Source: Stygiobacter sp. RIFOXYC2_FULL_38_25
GTDB lineage: Bacteria > Bacteroidota > Ignavibacteria > Ignavibacteriales > Melioribacteraceae
NCBI GenBank assembly: GCA_001803165.1
Contig: MHAZ01000006.1
Span: forward strand, 187,428-251,427
Length of the DNA: 64,000 nt
Reading direction: 5' to 3'
Positions 1-6,148 of this stretch are shown piece after piece. The translations under genes and the position numbers were made by a program. Every line of letters begins with the position of its first letter. Positions within the stretch are counted from its first letter, which is position 1. The notes below the pieces were generated by a model. It worked only from the letters and a program-made list of their open reading frames with translations, was not told where the DNA came from and did not search any database.

Positions 1-662
1 GTAACCACTATAAACACGCCAAGCATTAACATAGTAGAACTGAATTCTAATCCGCTGGAATTCCCCTTCATCATTGCAAGAATCACAGAAAAAATTATCC
101 ATCCCACCAAATCGTTCAGCATTGCGGAAGCAATAATCAAAAAGCCAATTTCTGTTTTGAAAATATTGAGATCCATTAAAGTTCTTGCAACTACAGGAAG
201 TGCTGTAATTGAAAGCGCAGTACCTACAAACAATGCAAAGATTAGATGATTTTCCTTAGCAGAAATTCCTAACTCGTTAGGGAAGAACCACGCTACACCA
301 AATCCAACAGCGAATGGGAATAACACTCCCATCAAACTAATAAGCGATGCAACTTTACCTTGCCGAGTAACTAACGAAAGATCAACTTCTAAACCAGAGA
401 CAAGCAGCAACATTACAACTGCTAAAAGAGTTATGCCTTGAAACGCAATGTTTACAGCACCAGTATAAGAAAGGAAGTTGTTCATTATTCCCGGAAACAA
501 AACGCCAAAAATTGTAGGACCAAGAATAATTCCGGCTAAAATTTCACCAAGAACAATTGGCTGCTTAAATTTTTTAAGAAACTCGCCAATTGCCCGTGAG
601 AAGAAAAGCATTACGGCTACACTTGAAAGGAATAATACAATATCGTGTTCGGATAAGCTCAT
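1..662 (-). CDS. CPA2-type cation/proton antiporter, N-terminal part (runs off window)
   Basis: Integral membrane antiporter of the monovalent cation:proton antiporter-2 (Kef/NapA-like) family, expected to exchange Na+ or K+ for H+ across the inner membrane. About 220 N-terminal residues are present and the gene continues beyond base 1. I read hydrophobic segments typical of about six membrane helices. Family-like stretches are QPIVLGEILAGIILGP near residue 32 and TALSITALPVVARTLMDL near residue 130. A MLNDLVGW segment carries the acidic residue expected for cation binding. The ATG at 662-660 overlaps the stop of the upstream universal stress gene by 4 bases (ATGA), so the two are probably translationally coupled. 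A C-terminal regulatory domain cannot be judged, and the ion specificity is not readable. Confidence 0.85.
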   Translation of the reverse strand, partial: MSLSEHDIVLFLSSVAVMLFFSRAIGEFLKKFKQPIVLGEILAGIILGPTIFGVLFPGIMNNFLSYTGAVNIAFQGITLLAVVMLLLVSGLEVDLSLVTRQGKVASLISLMGVLFPFAVGFGVAWFFPNELGISAKENHLIFALFVGTALSITALPVVARTLMDLNIFKTEIGFLIIASAMLNDLVGWIIFSVILAMMKGNSSGLEFSSTMLMLGVFIVV

Positions 663-1510
663 AAAGAATCATCATCCGGTTTTACAATTAATAATGAACA
701 CGGCAATTGCCTGAACACAAACTCCCAATCATGCTGGAAAATTCTATCAAGTAATTTTGGCTTTCTTGCCGGAGAAGGAATAACAAAAAGGTCACCCTTG
801 TTTTCGTTTACCCAGTTACTTGCTTCCCAGCCTTGTTTACCATACAGGCAAATTGTTTTTATCTCGGCACCTGGCAGATTCAACTCACGAACAAACAATT
901 CCATTTTGCTTTTTTCTTCATCAAGCCAAACGTGTCTCATAGATTGAGCTTCTTCTTTCGAACCGGAATCATAAACTGTTGTCGCAAGTGCCGGAAGTTG
1001 AAACTCCCGTATAAAAAAAAGTTCTTTAGAATTTAGCAGTGAGGAAATTTCATAAGCTTTCTTTGCCGCAAGCTCGCTAAGCGAAGTGAAATCCACAGAG
1101 ACACAAACTTTTTTAAAAGGCGCTCTTTCAATTGATGGCTGTGTAAGAAGTAAAACAGAACAAGGAGCTTCTCTCATCAAAGTTCTGGCAACAGAACCAA
1201 TGTAGTATTTCAAAAAATTTTCTTTAATCAAGGCACCGGCAATAAGAAGATCAATTTTTTCGGTTGAACAAAATTCCAAGATAGAATCCTCTACATCGCC
1301 ATCGCGCCACAGCAATTTGTAGGAGTCCTCTTTAAGTCCGGTCTCCTTAATCATTTTGATCATTTCGTTTTTCAACTCATCGGTAAAATCACCGATGTGA
1401 ATTAAAACTAACTCTGTATTGAACAATTCGCTAAATCGCTTTGCTTCAAAAAGAAGTGCGCGCGAGTTAGGTGAAAAAGTTACGGCGAGACCAATTTTTT
1501 TGAAGGCCAT
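659..1510 (-). CDS. Tandem universal stress protein (two UspA domains)
   Basis: A cytoplasmic protein of 283 residues made of two UspA folds, roughly residues 1-125 and 130-283; a single-domain UspA is about 140-150 residues. The N-terminal strand KIGLAVTFSPNSRAL and the second-domain start KKVCVSVDFTSLSELA are typical. The first domain keeps part of the nucleotide-binding C-terminal motif (GSVARTLMREAPCSVLLL). The second domain lacks a clear G-x2-G-x9-G-S/T motif, so only one domain may bind ATP. The gene overlaps the downstream antiporter by 4 bases. Antiporter-Usp pairs are common, and the Usp protein may sense or regulate the transporter; that is inference. Confidence 0.85.
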   Translation of the reverse strand: MAFKKIGLAVTFSPNSRALLFEAKRFSELFNTELVLIHIGDFTDELKNEMIKMIKETGLKEDSYKLLWRDGDVEDSILEFCSTEKIDLLIAGALIKENFLKYYIGSVARTLMREAPCSVLLLTQPSIERAPFKKVCVSVDFTSLSELAAKKAYEISSLLNSKELFFIREFQLPALATTVYDSGSKEEAQSMRHVWLDEEKSKMELFVRELNLPGAEIKTICLYGKQGWEASNWVNENKGDLFVIPSPARKPKLLDRIFQHDWEFVFRQLPCSLLIVKPDDDSL

Positions 1511-1563
1511 TGTTGTGCCTAAATTTTAGTGAAATTCCATATTAAGATAACAAACTTTTCGGG

Positions 1564-1592
1564 TTGGCAATTACTCTTATTTTGTATATTTT
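1564..1592 (+). promoter_or_regulatory. Candidate sigma70-type promoter for ilvE
   Basis: TTGGCA at 1564-1569 is followed after 17 bases by TATTTT at 1587-1592; an overlapping TATATT lies at 1585-1590. Predicted transcription would start near 1599, leaving a leader of about 38 bases with an AGGTGA ribosome-binding site just before the ilvE ATG. Based on sequence only. Confidence 0.45.
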
Positions 1593-1636
1593 TTTATGTG
1601 GAATGTATCATAAATTAATGAGCTATAGGTGAAATT

Positions 1637-2698
1637 ATGAGTGCTGAAACAATTGCAAAACCCGGTAAAGTGAAACTGCCGGAAAATTTAGTCTTCGGTA
1701 AAATTTTTAGCGAACATGTTTTTGAAATGGATTATGACAGCTCCAAAGGGGGCTGGCAAACACCGGTTATTAAAAAATTAGAAAATCTTAGTATTCATCC
1801 GGCAGCAATGGTTTTCCATTATGGACAAGCGTTATTTGAAGGATTGAAAGCTTACAATTTAGTTGATGGGCGCGTTGCAATGTTCAGGCCGGGAAAAAAT
1901 ATTGAGCGTCTAAACAGTTCGGCCAGAAGACTTTGTATGCCGGAAGTAGATATCGAACAAATTTTGAAATGGTTAACTGATTTAGTTTGTATGGACAAAG
2001 ATTGGATTCCAGATCGTCCAGGTCATTCGCTCTACATTCGTCCTTTTATGATTTCTACTGAACCATGTTTTGGAGTGCGTCCGGCGGATCAGTATAAGTT
2101 GATGATTATGCTAAGCCCGGTTGGTCCATATTATCCCGAAGGTTTTAAGCCGGTTCCAATTATGGTTGTTGATCAGTATGTAAGAGCAGTACGCAGAGGA
2201 ACCGGTGAAGCAAAAGCAGCCGGTAACTATGCCGCTAGTTTGATTGGACAAAACCAAGCTAAGCATGAGGGTTTCTCTCAAGTTCTTTGGCTCGATGCAA
2301 TTGAGCACAAGTACATTGAAGAAGTTGGCGCTATGAATATCTTTGTTCGTTTCAAAAATGAAATAGCTACACCAAGTTTGGAAGGTTCTATTCTTCCCGG
2401 AATAACAAGAATGTCTGTAATCCAAATCTTAAAAGATTGGGGCTACACAATTAACGAAAGACAGATTTCTATTGATGAAATGGTTGCCGCTTATGATAAA
2501 GGTGAACTACTTGAAGTTTTTGGAAGCGGAACCGCGGCAGTTATCTCTTCTGTTAGTAAACTGAAATACAACGATAAGTTAATGACGTTCAACGAAACCG
2601 AAGCCGGAGAACTTGCGCTAAAACTCTATGATGAACTCACCGGCATTCAATACGGAAAGATTGAAGACCGCCATAATTGGCTTACTTACGTTGACTAA
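1637..2698 (+). CDS. ilvE: Branched-chain amino acid aminotransferase
   Basis: PLP-dependent class IV aminotransferase of 353 residues that interconverts leucine, isoleucine and valine with their 2-oxo acids, using glutamate/2-oxoglutarate. It matches the longer BCAT subtype rather than the ~300-residue E. coli IlvE type. The motif EVGAMNIFV and the segment GTGEAKAAGNYAAS are characteristic, and K193 in the latter is the expected Schiff-base lysine. The ATG has an upstream AGGTGA. The alkaline phosphatase gene starts 12 bases after its stop, so they may share a transcript, without an obvious functional link. Confidence 0.95.
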   Translation: MSAETIAKPGKVKLPENLVFGKIFSEHVFEMDYDSSKGGWQTPVIKKLENLSIHPAAMVFHYGQALFEGLKAYNLVDGRVAMFRPGKNIERLNSSARRLCMPEVDIEQILKWLTDLVCMDKDWIPDRPGHSLYIRPFMISTEPCFGVRPADQYKLMIMLSPVGPYYPEGFKPVPIMVVDQYVRAVRRGTGEAKAAGNYAASLIGQNQAKHEGFSQVLWLDAIEHKYIEEVGAMNIFVRFKNEIATPSLEGSILPGITRMSVIQILKDWGYTINERQISIDEMVAAYDKGELLEVFGSGTAAVISSVSKLKYNDKLMTFNETEAGELALKLYDELTGIQYGKIEDRHNWLTYVD

Positions 2699-2710
2699 TC
2701 CGGATTATAA

Positions 2711-3793
2711 ATGTTAAAAAAATACTTTACTCTTCTAACGGTCGTGCTAATTAGCTCGACCGTTTTTTGTGGCACTTCGCCCAAACCGAAAAATATCATT
2801 CTCTTAATTGGTGATGGAATGGGGCTTTCTCAAGTTACAGCGTCTGTTCTTTCACTCAACAATGATCAATTCAAAAAATTTCCTACCGTAGGATTAATTA
2901 ATACTTGCTCGGCGGATAAATTGATAACTGATTCGGCTGCTGGCGCTACTGCTTATTCTACCGGTTATAAAACCGGTAACGGAAAAATTGGTGTTGATGT
3001 AAACAATAAAACTCTTACCAACATTTTCGAAATTGCCAAGAAGAAAAAGAAATCTACCGGAATTGTTGTTACTTGCTCTGTTACAAACGCTACACCGGCA
3101 GCATTTCTTGCGCATGTAGAATCTCGCAAAAGTGAGTTTGATATCGCAGCACAAATCTTAAACAGTAATGTTGATTTTCTTGCCGGGGCAGGAACAGACT
3201 TTTTCCTTCCTAAAGAACTTGGTGGTAAAAGAGAAGACAAAAAGAACTACGTTGATTCGATGAAAGCAAAAGGTTACGAGTACTCAGACGACAGCTCAAA
3301 AGTATTTTCTCTTTCTCTGCATAAAAAGTTTTTTGGGTTGTATGGCGGTTACGCTCTGCCTCATGGAAATCAAAGAAGCTATACTCTCGGTCAACTTACC
3401 AAGTCAGCAATTCAATCTCTAAGCAAGAACCAAAAAGGATTTTTCTTAATGGTGGAAGGCTCTCAGATAGATTGGGCTGCGGATAAAAATGATAAAGAAT
3501 ATCTTTTCGCTGAACAGAAAGATTTCAATTCCGCAATCGAAGAAGCCTTGAAGTTTGCTGAGAAAGACAAAAACACTCTCGTAATTGTACTTTCAGATCA
3601 CGATACGTCCAGCCTCGGGGTTTCCGGTCTCAATAAAGAAACCGGCGTTCTGGATGTCGTTTGGGCTACAAGGTATCACACAGCAAATTTTGTTGGAATG
3701 TTTTCTTACGGACCGAGTTCATCATTATTCGGCGGCATACAAGAGAATGATGAAGTAGGAAAAAAGCTGATTAGCTTAGCCCAATCCAGATAA
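2711..3793 (+). CDS. phoA: Exported alkaline phosphatase
   Basis: Metal-dependent phosphomonoesterase of the alkaline phosphatase superfamily, 360 residues, with a Sec signal peptide (about residues 1-20, ending near VFCGTS). Metal and nucleophile motifs are visible: LLIGDGMG with D35, TDSAAGATAYSTG with nucleophile S75, and LSDHDTSS plus RYHTANFVG near the C-terminus. It is shorter than E. coli PhoA (about 450) and lacks some insertions. The cysteine at the end of the signal sequence does not make a good lipobox, so a soluble periplasmic enzyme is favoured. A hairpin follows the gene. No Pho-type regulator or Pho box was noticed nearby. Confidence 0.9.
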   Translation: MLKKYFTLLTVVLISSTVFCGTSPKPKNIILLIGDGMGLSQVTASVLSLNNDQFKKFPTVGLINTCSADKLITDSAAGATAYSTGYKTGNGKIGVDVNNKTLTNIFEIAKKKKKSTGIVVTCSVTNATPAAFLAHVESRKSEFDIAAQILNSNVDFLAGAGTDFFLPKELGGKREDKKNYVDSMKAKGYEYSDDSSKVFSLSLHKKFFGLYGGYALPHGNQRSYTLGQLTKSAIQSLSKNQKGFFLMVEGSQIDWAADKNDKEYLFAEQKDFNSAIEEALKFAEKDKNTLVIVLSDHDTSSLGVSGLNKETGVLDVVWATRYHTANFVGMFSYGPSSSLFGGIQENDEVGKKLISLAQSR

Positions 3794-3813
3794 TCTTAAA
3801 ATCTTTAATAATA

Positions 3814-3845
3814 AAAGGCGAGCTCGACTCGCCTTTCATTTTATT
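3814..3845 (+). terminator. Rho-independent terminator after the alkaline phosphatase gene
   Basis: A perfect 9-bp stem, AAAGGCGAG (3814-3822) with CTCGCCTTT (3828-3836), has a 5-base loop and is followed by a modest T-rich run. It separates ilvE-phoA from the lexA promoter. Confidence 0.7.
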
Positions 3846-3885
3846 CATCCCAACTAATAAAATGATTAATACCTAAAAATTTCTC

Positions 3886-3915
3886 TTGACAAATAGTGCT
3901 CGCGTTCACTATAAT
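3886..3915 (+). promoter_or_regulatory. lexA promoter, near-consensus sigma70
   Basis: TTGACA (3886-3891) and TATAAT (3910-3915) are both perfect hexamers separated by 18 bases. The predicted start of transcription is near 3922, only about 6-18 bases before the candidate lexA start codons, so the leader is very short. Confidence 0.8.
3894..3911 (+). promoter_or_regulatory. LexA operator 1 (in the promoter spacer)
   Basis: Inverted repeat TAGTG-N8-CACTA. It can be read as heptamers AGTGCTC and GTTCACT two bases apart, lying between the -35 and -10 boxes. The same two half-sites recur in the second palindrome just downstream, as expected for a repressor acting on its own gene. Confidence 0.65.
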
Positions 3916-3917
3916 TG

Positions 3918-3937
3918 TAGTGAACAAATGAGCACTA
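3918..3937 (+). promoter_or_regulatory. LexA operator 2 (over the transcription start)
   Basis: Inverted repeat TAGTG-N10-CACTA built from the same half-sites as operator 1 in swapped order (AGTGAAC then GAGCACT), with 4 bases between heptamers. It covers the predicted transcription start and ends on the lexA start codon. Confidence 0.6.
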
Positions 3938-4575
3938 TGATGAAAGATCAACTAACAGACCGCCAGCAAGAAATATTTAGCTTTATACAATCATATCTGG
4001 AGACAAATGGCTATCCTCCAACGTATCGCGAAATAGCCAGTCATTTTAACCTTGCCAGCACCTTCGGCGTCAAAAGACATGTTGATGCTCTTGCCAAGAA
4101 AGGTCACCTCACAAACGAGAGCAAGACCAGCAGAACAATATCTATTATAGATGAAGGACTAAACAAATCGGGACATGCTCTCGATAATATGTTAGGATTA
4201 CCGATTGTTGGACGTGTTGCTGCCGGTTATCCTGTACTGGCAGAAGAAAACATTGAAGGAAATATGATGATTGATGCAAACCTTGTAAACAATAAAGTTG
4301 GTTGTTTCGGGTTAAAAGTTAGCGGTGATAGTATGGTGAATGCTGGAATTCTTGAAGGTGATCTTGTAATTGTTTCGCCACAAAAAAACGCTGTAAACGG
4401 AGATATAGTTGTTGCTCTCCTTCACGATGAAGCAACAATGAAAAGATTCGAAATAAAAGAAAACAAAATTTATTTGGTTCCGGAAAATGAAAAATACAGA
4501 CCAATCGAAGTGGATAATGTTGAAGAGTTTTCGATTATCGGAAAAGTCATCAGTGTATTTAGAACCTACAATTGA
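3937..4575 (+). CDS. lexA: LexA repressor / S24 autopeptidase
   Basis: SOS-response repressor that binds operators through an N-terminal winged helix and inactivates itself by RecA-stimulated cleavage. From the ATG at 3937 it has 212 residues, the usual length. LTDRQQEIFSFIQSYL and YPPTYREIASHFN mark the DNA-binding domain. GRVAAGYP holds the Ala-Gly cleavage bond. SGDSM carries the nucleophile serine and EATMKRF the general-base lysine. The open frame extends back to a TTG at 3886, but that codon is the -35 box, so it cannot be the start. ATGs at 3928 and 3940 are alternatives; MMKDQLTDRQQEI aligns best with known LexA N-termini. The two palindromes in the promoter imply autoregulation. Confidence 0.93.
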   Translation: MMKDQLTDRQQEIFSFIQSYLETNGYPPTYREIASHFNLASTFGVKRHVDALAKKGHLTNESKTSRTISIIDEGLNKSGHALDNMLGLPIVGRVAAGYPVLAEENIEGNMMIDANLVNNKVGCFGLKVSGDSMVNAGILEGDLVIVSPQKNAVNGDIVVALLHDEATMKRFEIKENKIYLVPENEKYRPIEVDNVEEFSIIGKVISVFRTYN

Positions 4576-4585
4576 GGAGAAAGAA

Positions 4586-4834
4586 ATGAAATCACTTTAC
4601 TTCACAACGGCAATATTAAATAGAAATAGAGTACGGTTCATCTACGGTTTTGAAGAAATTATCCTCGAACCATATTACATAAGCAAAAACAAAACCGGTA
4701 AGAAAGTTCTTTACGGCAGACAGTACGGCACAAACTCTATTGATTTATTTGAGTACGATAAAATTTGCAACATCAAGATTCTCGGATTAGAAAAGTTTTC
4801 TCCGATAATCCCAATTATGCCGGTATTAAACTAA
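4586..4834 (+). CDS. Small protein resembling a miniature WYL (Sm-like) domain
   Basis: 82-residue protein beginning 10 bases after the lexA stop, with GGAG in front of the ATG. The frame is open further upstream inside lexA, but the ribosome-binding site supports this start. The order of residues (RVRFIYGFEEIILEPYYIS, then KVLYGRQYG, then a D-L-F-E-Y-D-K-I segment) follows the plan of WYL domains: strand, REP-like arginine-proline region, YL segment, and a final F-x-x-x-R/K-I strand. WYL domains normally sit in larger transcription factors and bind ligands or nucleic acids. The likeness is by eye only. Its place directly after lexA implies damage-inducible expression. Confidence 0.6.
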   Translation: MKSLYFTTAILNRNRVRFIYGFEEIILEPYYISKNKTGKKVLYGRQYGTNSIDLFEYDKICNIKILGLEKFSPIIPIMPVLN

Positions 4835-4835
4835 A

Positions 4836-5219
4836 ATGGCACCAAGACTTAAAAGAGAAAGAGTGGATTTATTAATTGATCACTTGTGGCAGCAAGGATA
4901 TTTAACTCTCAGTAGAAAGTTTGGCAAGTATCTGCCCGCTCCGCCAACTATAAGCGGCTACGAAGTTGATTCGATTAGTAAATACAAAAAGAAACTCGCT
5001 ATTGGAATGACTATTTCTGAAGATGAATTAAATGATGTTCTTTTTCTAACCAGACTTGAAGCCATACTAAAATACCAGCAGCAAAATCCAATGAACCGCA
5101 TTACTCTTTTCCTTGGCGTTCCATATAATTCTGTTGTAAAAGCTACGATGTTAATTTCGACCTTGCCGCAAGAGACCCAAAAGCATATCAAAATAGTTTC
5201 ACTCGCAGATAAGAAGTAG
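4836..5219 (+). CDS. Unknown protein in the lexA operon
   Basis: 127 residues, starting 1 base after the preceding stop, so very probably co-transcribed and translationally coupled. I do not recognise a family. The N-terminus is basic and helical (RLKRERVDLLIDHLWQQGY), then comes a proline-rich turn (YLPAPPTISGYEV), a central helix (DELNDVLFLTRLEAIL) and a lysine-rich tail. There is no signal peptide or membrane segment. The operon position suggests a role in the DNA-damage response, but no catalytic motif is visible. Confidence 0.65.
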   Translation: MAPRLKRERVDLLIDHLWQQGYLTLSRKFGKYLPAPPTISGYEVDSISKYKKKLAIGMTISEDELNDVLFLTRLEAILKYQQQNPMNRITLFLGVPYNSVVKATMLISTLPQETQKHIKIVSLADKK

Positions 5220-5266
5220 CTAAAAACTCCTCTAATCCTACTAAATTAAATAAACCGCGCGTTTTC

Positions 5267-5295
5267 TTGACATTTACTCACATCGAAAGTATTTT
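5267..5295 (+). promoter_or_regulatory. Candidate promoter for the uppS-bamA envelope operon
   Basis: TTGACA (5267-5272), 17-base spacer, TATTTT (5290-5295). The predicted start of transcription is near 5302, leaving about 10 bases before the uppS ATG. Confidence 0.55.
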
Positions 5296-5311
5296 TTCGA
5301 GCCAAAATTGA

Positions 5312-6148
5312 ATGAAGAGACGTAAGTTGGCTATTAAATTAAGCGCCGCTGACATAAAATTAATTGAAGAGATTAAATCCAAAGGTAATATTCCTAACCA
5401 TGTTGCAATAATTATGGATGGGAATGGAAGATGGGCAAAGAAAAGAAGTCTTCCACGAATCGCCGGTCATCATAAAGGTGTTGAGTCTGTTAGACACGCA
5501 GTAGAAACTTGTGTTGGTCTTGGTGTAAAAGTACTTACACTATACGCATTTTCTACCGAGAATTGGAAAAGACCTAAAGATGAAGTTTCTACATTAATGC
5601 GCTTGATGGTTAAGAGTCTTAAAAGCGAAACAGATGAGTTGAACAAGAATAAAATTAAGTTAATGTCCATTGGCGATTCTAAATCTTTACCGGAAATTGT
5701 TCGCCAGGAATTGAAAAGTGCAATTGATAAGACATCTCAGAACGATAAGATGATTCTTAACTTAGCACTTAGTTACAGCGGAAGATGGGAACTTGTTGAG
5801 GCGGTAAAAACTATAAGCAAGGAAGTTCTTTCGGGAAATTTGAATGCGGACCAGATTTGTGAGCAAACAATAGCAGATAATTTAACAACTGCCGGTTTGC
5901 CGGAACCAGATCTGATGATTAGGACAAGCGGAGAATTCCGAATCAGCAATTTCCTTTTATGGCAGCTTGCTTATTCCGAAATCTTCATCTCAAACGTTCT
6001 ATGGCCCGAATTCAGAAGTAAACATTTGATCGAAGCTGTACAAGATTACCAGAAACGTGAAAGGCGTTTCGGTTTAGTTAGCGAACAATTATCCAGCAAA
6101 TCAAAAAAAACGAATAATGCTAAAACTCACTCCAAGAAAGCAGTTTAA
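5312..6148 (+). CDS. uppS: Isoprenyl (undecaprenyl) diphosphate synthase
   Basis: Cis-prenyltransferase that condenses isopentenyl diphosphate onto farnesyl diphosphate to make the C55 lipid carrier for peptidoglycan and O-antigen. The signature HVAIIMDGNGRWAKKR contains the catalytic aspartate. HHKGVESVR, TLYAFSTENWKRP and PDLMIRTSGEFRISNFLLWQ are the other conserved blocks. At 278 residues it is somewhat longer than the usual ~250, with a ~27-residue basic N-terminal extension and a lysine-rich tail. Its 3' end overlaps bamA by 32 bases. It is the first gene of a lipid A and outer-membrane assembly operon. Confidence 0.95.
   Translation: MKRRKLAIKLSAADIKLIEEIKSKGNIPNHVAIIMDGNGRWAKKRSLPRIAGHHKGVESVRHAVETCVGLGVKVLTLYAFSTENWKRPKDEVSTLMRLMVKSLKSETDELNKNKIKLMSIGDSKSLPEIVRQELKSAIDKTSQNDKMILNLALSYSGRWELVEAVKTISKEVLSGNLNADQICEQTIADNLTTAGLPEPDLMIRTSGEFRISNFLLWQLAYSEIFISNVLWPEFRSKHLIEAVQDYQKRERRFGLVSEQLSSKSKKTNNAKTHSKKAV

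Noticed and set aside
2894-3240. Minus-strand open frames inside the alkaline phosphatase gene
   Set aside because: They are antisense shadows of a clearly conserved gene, without ribosome sites or family motifs.
3886-3936. N-terminal extension of LexA from a TTG start
   Set aside because: The TTG and following bases are the -35 box, spacer and -10 box of the promoter, so they cannot be in the message.
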